From Prochlorococcus sp. AG-670-O11 (GTDB taxonomy: Bacteria > Cyanobacteriota > Cyanobacteriia > PCC-6307 > Cyanobiaceae), in assembly GCA_003211335.1 (NCBI GenBank), contig QCTA01000004.1, positions 1 through 32,824 of the forward strand: DNA of 32,824 bases, in the 5' to 3' direction. The notes under the pieces were generated by a model. The model ran no database searches and was not told the origin of the DNA. It was given only the letters and a program-made list of their open reading frames with translations. Shown here in pieces: positions 8,233 to 15,850 of this stretch. Position numbers and translations under genes: made by a program. Position 1 is the first letter of the stretch; each line of letters opens with the position of its first letter.

Positions 8233-8598
8233 ATGAGTGATAACACTCCTGAGTCAAATCAAGACTCCGGCTCCGAAACAAACTCAGAAAGTAAAAGCTT
8301 TTCAGAGAAGTATTCTGATGTGATGGGAAAAATCAATGAAACACTTGGAACTATTGATTGGACCCAAATGGGAAAATACGGTAAAGCAGCGGGCATAATT
8401 GCTGTTGTAGTTATCGCTCAAATAATAATTAAAGTTGTTATTGACACGATTAACTTTTTCCCAATTATTCCTGGCCTACTAGAACTTCTAGGCGTAGTGG
8501 TTGTTGGTCAATGGAGTTGGCAAAATCTCCGTACAAGTGAAAATCGTGAAGCAGTATTAGAAAAAGTTCAAAATCTCAAAAAAACTTATTTAGGATAA
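8233..8598 (+). CDS. CAAD-domain (CURT1-like) thylakoid membrane protein
   Basis: About 121 residues. An acidic, Ser/Glu-rich, disordered N-terminus (1-30) is followed by an amphipathic helix (MGKINETLGTIDW), two hydrophobic helices (about 52-73 and 76-92) separated by a short NFFPIIPG turn, and a C-terminal helix with VLEKVQNLKKTYLG. This is the architecture of the CAAD/CURT1 family, which curves thylakoid membranes in plants and cyanobacteria and anchors some aminoacyl-tRNA synthetases to membranes when fused to them. I chose ATG 8233; the upstream TTG at 8221 would add only four residues. It diverges from moeB and converges with the kinase gene 7 nt downstream. Assignment rests on the two-helix hairpin and flanking motifs. 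Confidence 0.85.
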   Translation: MSDNTPESNQDSGSETNSESKSFSEKYSDVMGKINETLGTIDWTQMGKYGKAAGIIAVVVIAQIIIKVVIDTINFFPIIPGLLELLGVVVVGQWSWQNLRTSENREAVLEKVQNLKKTYLG

Positions 8599-8605
8599 AT
8601 TTAGC

Positions 8606-9484
8606 TTACATACTCAATATCTTTTTGATATAACTTTGAACTTGATTATAATATGAGCCTCCAAACATATTGGCGTGATTTAATATGTGATAAAAATTAT
8701 AAATAATAGTCCTTTTTTCATATCCTTTTTTAATTGGAATAATTTTTTGGTAATTTTCGTAAAATTCACTTCGAAAATTACCAAATAATCTCGTCATAGC
8801 TATATCAACTTCACAATCTGCCCACCAAGATGCAGGGTCAAATATTACACCCTTATTTATTTGATTTACTCCAATATTTCCCGACCATAAATCACCATGA
8901 ACAAGAGAGTTCATTGGCTCATGGTCATACAGTTCTGATCGAATTTTTAACTTTATCTTATTTTTAATATCAATTTCTAAAAAATCTTTTTCTAAAATTG
9001 CTAATTGAGGTTCAATTCTTAAATTAATAAAACATGTAATCCAATTCATTTCCCATCCTTTGACTTGATTTGTGGTTCCTATATAACCATGTATCGGATA
9101 GCCAAAACGTGTTGGACTAAATTTATTTGATTCTATGTGCATTTCTCCTAAACCTTTTCCTAATTTTTGCTGATCATTATTGTTCATATCTATCCATTCC
9201 ATTAATAAAAGTTCTACATTATTAACTTCTAAGTAGGAAATGATTTTGGGAACAATTAAGTTTTCATAATTAATATAGTTTTGTAAATTCGTAAGACATG
9301 ATTTTTCAAATTTAAGAAATTTAACTTTTCTTACATTTCTTTTAAGAAAAAATTTGGCATTTTTAAATTCTATTTGCCAAGACTGGTGAATATCTCCCCC
9401 AAAAACTTGTTTTATGTTTTTTGGTGATCCTTCTCCTAATTGTTTACAAATTTCGCTAAGTTCGATGTAAGGTATTTTTTTCAT
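8606..9484 (-). CDS. Fructosamine-kinase family protein (FN3K-like)
   Basis: Aminoglycoside-phosphotransferase-fold kinase of the fructosamine kinase family, whose members phosphorylate ketoamine adducts on proteins and so promote deglycation. The sequence shows an N-terminal lobe with FGGDIHQSW and a Lys in FFLKRN, then LLLMEW, GLGEMH, the catalytic loop VHGDLWSGN (residues 195-203, catalytic Asp198), the metal-binding DPASWW (Asp216), and DIAMTRLFG, a family hallmark. At 292 residues it is the usual length. Its start codon is 4 bp from the divergent start of the carotenoid desaturase, so its promoter must lie in that gene or overlap the starts. The physiological substrate is unknown. Confidence 0.88.
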   Translation of the reverse strand: MKKIPYIELSEICKQLGEGSPKNIKQVFGGDIHQSWQIEFKNAKFFLKRNVRKVKFLKFEKSCLTNLQNYINYENLIVPKIISYLEVNNVELLLMEWIDMNNNDQQKLGKGLGEMHIESNKFSPTRFGYPIHGYIGTTNQVKGWEMNWITCFINLRIEPQLAILEKDFLEIDIKNKIKLKIRSELYDHEPMNSLVHGDLWSGNIGVNQINKGVIFDPASWWADCEVDIAMTRLFGNFRSEFYENYQKIIPIKKGYEKRTIIYNFYHILNHANMFGGSYYNQVQSYIKKILSM

Positions 9485-9488
9485 TTAA

Positions 9489-10994
9489 ATGTCCAAGACT
9501 GAAATTGTTGTTGTTGGTGCTGGTATCGCGGGACTTACATCTGCAGCAATTTTATCAAAATTAGGGCTTTCAGTGACTTTGATTGAGTCACATACTCAAT
9601 CAGGAGGTTGTGCAGGAACATTTAAAAGAAAAAAATATATCTTTGATGTTGGAGCAACACAAGTCGCGGGTTTGGAAGACGGGGGAATACACTCTAAGAT
9701 TTTCAAATTTTTAGGTATTCCTCTTCCTGAAGCCTCTATCTTAAATCCAGCATGCATTGTTGATTTAAAAGATGGCAGCAACCCGATACCAATTTGGTAT
9801 GACAAAAACGAATGGATTAAGGAGAGGGAGATACAGTTCCCAGGTAGTCGTAAATTTTGGCAACTATGTAATTTAATTCATCAGAGTAATTGGACTTTTG
9901 CCAATAATAACCCTGTATTACCCATTAAGAATTTTTGGGACTTTTCTCAACTTCTTAAAGCATTGGTTCCAACTAATCTAGTAACAGGACTATTGATTAG
10001 AGCAACGATCTTTGATCTTTTGCGTATTTGTGGATTATCTAATGATGAGAGATTAATTAAGTTTCTTAATTTGCAATTAAAGCTTTATTCACAAGAAGAT
10101 GTTTATAAAACTGCAGCTCTATATGGTTCTACAGTGTTGCAAATATCTCAAAAACCACATGGACTATGGCATTTAAAAAAATCAATGCAGGCTTTAAGTG
10201 ATGCTTTAGAAGATTCATTAAAAAAAAATGGGGTTAATATTGTTTTCGGGCAAAAAGTAAATTCCATAAATTTTGATGATATAAAAAAGATTTGGAAAGT
10301 TTGTGCAACATCCAATTTAGAGAAGGTAGATTACTACGCCGATAATGTAATTTATACACCACCTCCACAATCTCTTTTGAAACATCTAGAAAATCCAACA
10401 GATAAAGTTTATAATTATAAAAAAAGAATACAACGTCTTCCTGATCCAAGTGGTGCATTAGTATTTTATTCCGCTTTAAAAAAAGATCATATTAAATTAA
10501 TCTCTTCAAATCATTATCAATTTGTTTCAAATGAATTAGGATCTCTTTTTGTATCCATAAGTGATGAGGGAGATGGAAGAGCTCCAAAAGGGGAGATTAC
10601 ACTAATAGCAAGTCTTTTTACAAAAACGAATGACTGGTTTAGTTTAGATAAACATGATTACATAAAGAAAAAAAAGGAGTATCTACAAAAAATATCAAAG
10701 GCACTTGAAAATCAATTTGATATTTCCTCTGAAAATTGGCTTCATAAGGAATTGGCTACTCCATTAGGATTTGAAAGGTGGACTAACAGGCCAAATGGAA
10801 TAGTAGGTGGTCTAGGTCAAAATACGGAAATTTTTGGATTATTAGGATTGTCAAGTAGAACTCCTTTCCAAGGTTTATGGTTGTGTGGCGATTCAATATA
10901 CCCAGGAGAAGGGACAGCAGGTGTTAGTCAGTCAGCACTTATGGTTTCAAGGCAAATCTTAGCTTCAAAAGGGATTAATGATTTTTCTTTATAA
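9489..10994 (+). CDS. crtD: FAD-dependent carotenoid desaturase, CrtD-like
   Basis: Member of the phytoene desaturase/CrtISO flavoprotein superfamily. The dinucleotide-binding motif VVVGAGIAGLTSA is at residues 7-19, followed by the GGCAGTF signature and FDVGATQVAG. The C-terminal FAD motif GLWLCGDSIYPGEGTAGVS is present. The GATQVAGLEDGGIHSKIF and QFPGSRKFW stretches resemble cyanobacterial C-3',4' desaturase (CrtD) more than CrtH or CrtISO, as I remember those families; a search would settle it. At 501 residues it is full length and probably acts at the thylakoid or cell membrane. It could instead be another carotene isomerase or desaturase. Neighbouring kinase and tyrA genes give no pathway context. 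Confidence 0.75.
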   Translation: MSKTEIVVVGAGIAGLTSAAILSKLGLSVTLIESHTQSGGCAGTFKRKKYIFDVGATQVAGLEDGGIHSKIFKFLGIPLPEASILNPACIVDLKDGSNPIPIWYDKNEWIKEREIQFPGSRKFWQLCNLIHQSNWTFANNNPVLPIKNFWDFSQLLKALVPTNLVTGLLIRATIFDLLRICGLSNDERLIKFLNLQLKLYSQEDVYKTAALYGSTVLQISQKPHGLWHLKKSMQALSDALEDSLKKNGVNIVFGQKVNSINFDDIKKIWKVCATSNLEKVDYYADNVIYTPPPQSLLKHLENPTDKVYNYKKRIQRLPDPSGALVFYSALKKDHIKLISSNHYQFVSNELGSLFVSISDEGDGRAPKGEITLIASLFTKTNDWFSLDKHDYIKKKKEYLQKISKALENQFDISSENWLHKELATPLGFERWTNRPNGIVGGLGQNTEIFGLLGLSSRTPFQGLWLCGDSIYPGEGTAGVSQSALMVSRQILASKGINDFSL

Positions 10995-11000
10995 GATTTT

Positions 11001-11840
11001 TTAATTTGTAAAATTTGATCTTATTTCTATGGCTTTTGACAGTTTTTTAGAGAGTAATTCCCACTTATTATCTTTTATTAAAGCTTCAATTTCATTAATA
11101 TTTTTTTTGAAGTCTTTAATTGCTTTTAAAATATTTGTCTGATTATTTATAGCCAAATCCAAACCTAAATTTGGATTTCCACCACCTACTCTTGTTGTGT
11201 CAGCATACCCTTTAGCTGCAAGTCTTTGAGTTAGTTCCAATAGCGATTTATTGTTCTCTGCATTTGCAGTTTGTATTAATGAAGATGCAATAAATATTGG
11301 TAAATGAGATATTAAAGAAACTGCTTCATCATGTTCTTTTGGGGATGCTTTACAGATCTCACATTGCATAGAAGTTACTAGATAACTCAATGTTTTTAAT
11401 GAATGTGAATTAGTTTTCGCAGTAGGAGTGATAATCCATTTTGCATTTTCTAATAAACTTTCGAAACCTGATTCAACTCCTTTTTGTTCTGTGCCTGCCA
11501 TAGGATGTGATCCAATAAATAATGGATGTATTTTTTCCCATGTATTAATTATTGGTTCTTTTATAGAACCGACATCAGTCACTATTGCATCTTTTGGGAT
11601 TGCATTTATTAAATCTTTAGAAGGATGGATTAGATCTTTAATAGGTAATGCCAATATTATTAGTGAGCATTCTTTAAGGATTTCAAAATCGCAACTAATA
11701 AAATTCGCAAGATTTCTCTCAATTGCTTTTATTTTATTGAAATTATTATTCGTGACTCCATAAATAGTATGGTTTAATCTTTGGAGTTTTAATCCTATTG
11801 AACCACCAATAAGTCCTAGTCCCACAATTCCAATATTCAT
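11001..11840 (-). CDS. tyrA: Prephenate/arogenate dehydrogenase TyrA
   Basis: Catalyses oxidative decarboxylation of arogenate (or prephenate) in tyrosine biosynthesis; cyanobacterial TyrA enzymes characterised so far prefer arogenate and NADP. The N-terminal Rossmann domain has GLGLIGGS (residues 7-14) and VTDVGSIK. Catalytic His112 lies in GSHPMAGTEQKG. The C-terminal helical dimerisation domain contains KEHDEAVSLISHLP. At 279 residues it is the short single-domain form with no ACT or chorismate mutase fusion. It converges with the desaturase gene 6 nt away and diverges from the DinG-like gene across 92 nt. Confidence 0.93.
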   Translation of the reverse strand: MNIGIVGLGLIGGSIGLKLQRLNHTIYGVTNNNFNKIKAIERNLANFISCDFEILKECSLIILALPIKDLIHPSKDLINAIPKDAIVTDVGSIKEPIINTWEKIHPLFIGSHPMAGTEQKGVESGFESLLENAKWIITPTAKTNSHSLKTLSYLVTSMQCEICKASPKEHDEAVSLISHLPIFIASSLIQTANAENNKSLLELTQRLAAKGYADTTRVGGGNPNLGLDLAINNQTNILKAIKDFKKNINEIEALIKDNKWELLSKKLSKAIEIRSNFTN

Positions 11841-11932
11841 TGATTTATAAATTTGAGGCTTTTTTATATTGATACCAATTTTTTGTATATTGAATTCATG
11901 TTTTTGTAATTTGATATTACTAAAATTATATA

Positions 11933-13381
11933 ATGCTTGAAATTTTAAGTCATCAATACTTAAAAAGATTTATTAGATCCCATCAGACTGATTGGGATCA
12001 CATTTACTCTTTTGGGCGAATAATCTCTAAATGTCTTCAAACAAATGAAACTTATCTAATTAACTCAGAAATTTTTTCTACTAACAATTGGCTCTCTGCT
12101 TTATTGATTTCTATATTTTTATTTGAAGAAAATTCGACTTTTGTGTTATCTGATGAAAAATTAGAATTTTTAAAAAACAATCTACTAGAGGAATTAAAAA
12201 GTTTTGGGTTTAATTTTATTTTAGAAAATGATCAAATAATTTTTTCAAATCATCGAGTTCGTTTTATCACTCTTGAAAACTTGCTAGATGATGTAAATAT
12301 TTTTAGTATTAGAAATCATCGTATCATTTTTTCTGGGATTGAAAATATTAAAGATGATTTAAAAAATTACTTTAGAATTGCATTACTGAAAAAGAATTGG
12401 TTTTATAATTTCGATGAATCATCATCTTTAGGTCAAAATATTATTAGTACCTATAACTCACTAAAAAAGAAGTTTTTCTTGAGAAAAGTTTTAGATAATA
12501 GAAATATATTTTTAGATAACGAGGAATTAAGCTTTCTTTCTAAGTTCTTTTATGAAAACTCTTCATATTCTGATCAGTTTTTGAGGGTAAGTAATGCTCT
12601 TTCTGAAGGTTGGGCAAGCTGGGTAACTTTGGATGATATAAATTTTGAGTGGAATTTTTATTTAGAACCTTTAGATGAACTTTCTCAGATTAAAAAATTA
12701 CTAATTAATAATAAATTTGTTTTTTTATCAGGTTTAAGAAAAGATAATTTTTTTCAAAAGTATCTCAAAAAAGAAAATGTTGAGATTGATTTGGTTGTTA
12801 ATTTTAGGAGTAATTTTAATGAAAAAAAGATTTTAGTATATGTTCCGCCTAGACAAATGCTCCCAAATCATCCAATGTTTACAAAAAATATTTTTGATAA
12901 GTGTAAAAAATTAATTGTTTTCTCAAAAGGTCTGACCTTAGTATTATCTGATGACGTTGATTTGAAGCTTAAAGTTGCTACGGAATTAGCATCTATCTAT
13001 GGGAAGCGAGTTTTGCTAGAGACTATTCCTTCTCTTAATAATGAGATTCTATTTGCTAGTTATATTTGGTGGATGCATAATTCTTCTTTAATAAAAAGTC
13101 CACAACAAATAATTATTCCATTGCTACCTATCCCAAACATGGCGGAGCCTATAAATGAAATTACTGTTTCTCATAAAAAAAATCTGTCTAAAGATTGGTT
13201 TAGAGAATTTTTACTTCCTGAGGCAATACAAAAACTAGAAAAGTCAATTTCCCCTCTTAGAAAAAACTCTGGTAAATTAATAATTCTTGATGGAAGAGCA
13301 AATAAAAGAAAATGGGGACAGTCAATTTTACGAAGTATTCAACCTTCAATACAAATAAACTATATGCTTCCCTACGATTAG
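11933..13381 (+). CDS. Degenerate DinG/XPD-type helicase relative
   Basis: 482 residues beginning with ATG. The C-terminal half follows the layout of DinG-type superfamily 2 helicases: VFLSGL in the place of the S-A-T/G-T-L motif, ILVYVPPRQMLPNHPMF, a strand like the LvLltS motif (residues about 340-350), IIIPLLPIPNMAEPI matching the LPFxxPxDP motif, and LILDGRANKRKWG at the end. The N-terminal half has hydrophobic strands but no Walker A G-x-G-K-T where it should be (about residues 41-55, reading YLINSEIFSTNNWLSALL). No DEAH box is seen and the Q-x-x-G-R-x-x-R motif VI is replaced. ATPase activity is therefore unlikely. The frame is long and intact, which argues against a pseudogene. A structural or DNA-binding role is a guess. 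Confidence 0.7.
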   Translation: MLEILSHQYLKRFIRSHQTDWDHIYSFGRIISKCLQTNETYLINSEIFSTNNWLSALLISIFLFEENSTFVLSDEKLEFLKNNLLEELKSFGFNFILENDQIIFSNHRVRFITLENLLDDVNIFSIRNHRIIFSGIENIKDDLKNYFRIALLKKNWFYNFDESSSLGQNIISTYNSLKKKFFLRKVLDNRNIFLDNEELSFLSKFFYENSSYSDQFLRVSNALSEGWASWVTLDDINFEWNFYLEPLDELSQIKKLLINNKFVFLSGLRKDNFFQKYLKKENVEIDLVVNFRSNFNEKKILVYVPPRQMLPNHPMFTKNIFDKCKKLIVFSKGLTLVLSDDVDLKLKVATELASIYGKRVLLETIPSLNNEILFASYIWWMHNSSLIKSPQQIIIPLLPIPNMAEPINEITVSHKKNLSKDWFREFLLPEAIQKLEKSISPLRKNSGKLIILDGRANKRKWGQSILRSIQPSIQINYMLPYD

Positions 13382-13408
13382 GTTATTATTCAGGAAATAT
13401 CGTTAAAT

Positions 13409-13654
13409 ATGGGAGAAGCAAAAAGGAGAAAATTTTTAGGTCTTCCGCCTAAAAAACACAATCCCAAATCTAAATCAGATGAGTCACCTAGGTTATTTAA
13501 ATGGCTACCTTTTACTATTGCTCAGAGAGACAGCTTAATTAAATTAAGTATAAAAGCTAGTTGGTATGGCATTGCAGGGTTAATAATTCTGTGGGTAGTT
13601 GTTAGATTTATTGGACCTGCTGCAGGATGGTGGACTCCTGCTGATACATTATGA
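13409..13654 (+). CDS. DUF2839-type small membrane protein
   Basis: 81 residues starting MGEAKRRKFLGLPPKK, the conserved opening of a small cyanobacterial and plastid-lineage family I recognise as DUF2839. A basic N-terminal half is followed by one membrane segment (about residues 48-68, SWYGIAGLIILWVVVRFIG) and a short GWWTPADTL tail. It lies 27 nt after the DinG-like gene on the same strand and ends 2 nt from the convergent recA stop. Function unknown; inference stops at a single-pass membrane protein, probably of the thylakoid or plasma membrane. Confidence 0.85.
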   Translation: MGEAKRRKFLGLPPKKHNPKSKSDESPRLFKWLPFTIAQRDSLIKLSIKASWYGIAGLIILWVVVRFIGPAAGWWTPADTL

Positions 13655-13656
13655 AT

Positions 13657-14770
13657 CTAAGCTACTGTTTTAATATTGTTAGCAATTACTGCATTATCTG
13701 GATTACTATTTAATACTTTCATCGAATTAGAGCTTACTTCAGTTCCTTCTGTCAGTTTGCTTTTTACAATAGATTCTACTTTATTCTTTATTTCCAAGTT
13801 CTGATCTAACCAAATGATTGTGTTATCTCTTCCTTGACCAATATTTTCTCCTTCGTAACTATACCAAGCACCTCTCCTAATTATAATATTAGTCTCTTCT
13901 GCTAAATCTAATAAACATCCTGTTGTGCTAATCCCTTTACCGAATAGGATGTCAAATTCTGCAATTCTAAATGGAGGAGCAACTTTATTTTTTGCTACTT
14001 TAACTTTTGCTCTTATTCCATATTCTTCTGTACCTCTTTTAAGAGTCTGAATTCTTCTAATGTCAAGTCTTACAGATGCATAAAATTTTAAGGCATTACC
14101 TCCTGTAGTTGTTTCAGGATTTCCATATGTGACACCGATTTTTAAACGTAATTGATTGAGGAAAATTACTGTACATCCTGACTTTCCAATATTTCCTGTT
14201 ATTTTTCTCATTGCTTGACTCATTAGTCTTGCTTGGCTCCCTATTACATGATCTCCCATTTCACCTTCTATTTCTGCTCTAGGAGTTAGTGCTGCTACTG
14301 AGTCAACAACTACAAGGTCTACAGCAGTTGATCTGATGAGCTGGTCAACTATTTCTAAAGCCATTTCACCTGTATCTGGCTGCGAGACTAGTAAATTCTC
14401 AACATCTACTCCTAAAGATGCAGCATAGACTGGATCTAAAGCATGTTCAGCATCTACAAAGGCTGCTATCCCTCCATTCTTTTGAACTTCTGCTATCGCG
14501 TGAAGCGTTAAAGTTGTTTTCCCTGAACTTTCAGGTCCGTAAACCTCAACTACTCTTCCTTTTGGATACCCTCCTCCTAATGCTAAATCTAGCGTAAGAG
14601 CGCCTGTAGATATTGTTTCCACTTTCATCCTTGAAGCATCGCCAAGCCTCATTATTGACCCCCTCCCAAAATTCCTTTCTATTTGCCCTAAGACTAGATT
14701 TAATGCTTTGTTTTTCTCTGTAGATGAGGATTCTTTCGAATTTCTGTTTCTTTTTTTCTTCTAAACTCAT
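13657..14770 (-). CDS. recA: RecA recombinase with N-terminus out of frame
   Basis: RecA forms ATP-dependent filaments on single-stranded DNA for homologous recombination and triggers LexA cleavage. The main frame (start ATG at 14652, 331 residues) contains [14 protein letters not shown], Walker [10 protein letters not shown], the NTGG-type sequence TTGGNALKF and the C-terminal domain. The conserved first strand and helix ([19 protein letters not shown]) lies upstream in the same frame but has no start codon. The family-like start MSLEEKK begins at ATG 14770 in another frame; the two are joined by removing one base within the A7 run (complement of 14751-14757). The span 13657-14770 is 1114 nt, not a multiple of three. 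The internal ATG at 14652 is preceded by a strong GGGAGGGGG Shine-Dalgarno-like run, so a truncated product is possible. A LexA-type palindrome lies upstream. Confidence 0.92.
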
Positions 14771-14854
14771 TTTTAAATTTATTGATAAGTTCTCATAATT
14801 ATTTTTAAATTTATAATATTTAAATAAATTTAAAATTAATAATTACAATTCTAT

Positions 14855-14868
14855 AGTACATCCGTACT
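14855..14868. promoter_or_regulatory. LexA (SOS) box upstream of recA
   Basis: AGTAC-ATCC-GTACT is a perfect dyad with a 4-nt spacer, matching the AGTAC-N4-GTACT type described for cyanobacterial LexA. It lies 85 bp upstream of the recA ATG at 14770, in the 112-nt gap between recA and the HAD gene. Position and form both support LexA control of recA. Confidence 0.7.
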
Positions 14869-14882
14869 TTAGCCGAAGATAT

Positions 14883-15659
14883 TTAAATTGCAAGTAATTC
14901 TTCTAAACTTTTCAACTTTAATAATTTAATATCATTGGGCAGATTCGTTCTATCTATATTTTTTAAGTAGCCCCAATCAGCTAAGTAGCAAGGGATATAA
15001 TTGGTGACAAGGTTTTGCTTTATATCAATTAGTGTATTTCTCCTATCTTCTATAAATCCCATAATTTCAAATTCTTTCGAGAGGTTAGATATAATTTGGA
15101 CCTTTGTTCCTGATTCATAGCCAAAAATTAACTCCGGAAAAATATTTAATTTTTTTAGAATTTTGTTTGCAAATAGCCTTCCTTTGGTTGTTATGATACC
15201 TGTCTTGATATTGTATTTCTTTATTTTTTCTATAAAATCTATAACTTCATAAAATGGGCGATGTAACTTTATCCAACTGTCAAAATCTTTATCTATTTGA
15301 TATTTTCTTGCTTCATCAAGTCCTTTTTGTAACTCTTCAGCAACCCAAGAATTATCTGATAAAACTTTCTGACAATTTTGATTATATCTATTTAGAAAAT
15401 CATATTTATTTTGATTGTTTAGTGGATCTTCTTTTTTGATAATTTGGTGGACAATGATTAACATTTCCCATCCATATTTAACCCAGGGTCTCATTTCTAT
15501 GAAAGTATTTGAAACTTGTTTATAAAGATTTTGATCAATTAAGACGTTTGGAGAATTTAGATATTTTTCAAAAGCTAATAATGAACTATGCCAGTATTCA
15601 TCCATTCCATCAACAATAACTCCATCAAAATCAAAAAGAAATAATTTTTGGGAGCTCAC
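14883..15659 (-). CDS. HAD-superfamily hydrolase (phosphatase)
   Basis: 258 residues from a GTG start. Motif I is FLFDFDGVIVDG (nucleophile Asp and acid Asp at residues 9 and 11), motif II is GIITTKGR (Thr), a Lys follows in NKILKKL, and motif IV is represented by GFIEDRRNTL. A large helical cap domain lies between motifs I and II (about residues 20-140), as in phosphoglycolate-phosphatase-like HAD enzymes. Substrate is not predictable. It is followed by recA on the same strand after 112 nt, with a LexA-type site in that gap, and preceded by tRNA-Gln on the same strand. Confidence 0.85.
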   Translation of the reverse strand: MSSQKLFLFDFDGVIVDGMDEYWHSSLLAFEKYLNSPNVLIDQNLYKQVSNTFIEMRPWVKYGWEMLIIVHQIIKKEDPLNNQNKYDFLNRYNQNCQKVLSDNSWVAEELQKGLDEARKYQIDKDFDSWIKLHRPFYEVIDFIEKIKKYNIKTGIITTKGRLFANKILKKLNIFPELIFGYESGTKVQIISNLSKEFEIMGFIEDRRNTLIDIKQNLVTNYIPCYLADWGYLKNIDRTNLPNDIKLLKLKSLEELLAI

Positions 15660-15676
15660 TCAACTAGGTTTTAGAA

Positions 15677-15748
15677 CTGGGCCGCTAGGATTCGAACCTA
15701 GGAATGTCGAGACCAAAACCCGATGCCTTACCACTTGGCGACGGCCCA
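15677..15748 (-). tRNA. tRNA-Gln (anticodon TTG)
   Basis: The minus strand gives a 72-nt cloverleaf. It has acceptor stem TGGGCCG/CGGCCCA, a D arm CCAAGTGGTAAGG, an anticodon stem TCGGG/CTCGA (one G-U pair) around the loop TTTTGGT with anticodon TTG, and a T arm AGGTTCGAATCCT. The discriminator is G and CCA is not encoded. It lies between ldpA and the HAD gene, all on the same strand. TTG reads CAA and can wobble to CAG. Confidence 0.96.
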
Positions 15749-15850
15749 ATGAAATTTTATTTTAATACATTACTAGATTTTTTTCTATGAAAATATAAAT
15801 TTTTATTCTAGATTTTCTGTGATTTTTTTAATTTACTTGACATAGAGGGA

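Noticed and set aside
11428..11763. Plus-strand open frame of 111 codons inside tyrA
   Set aside because: Antisense shadow; tyrA motifs lie on the other strand.
14546..14770. Separate 74-residue protein starting MSLEEKK
   Set aside because: Its first residues are the RecA start and the rest is an out-of-frame reading of recA; treated as a recA frameshift.
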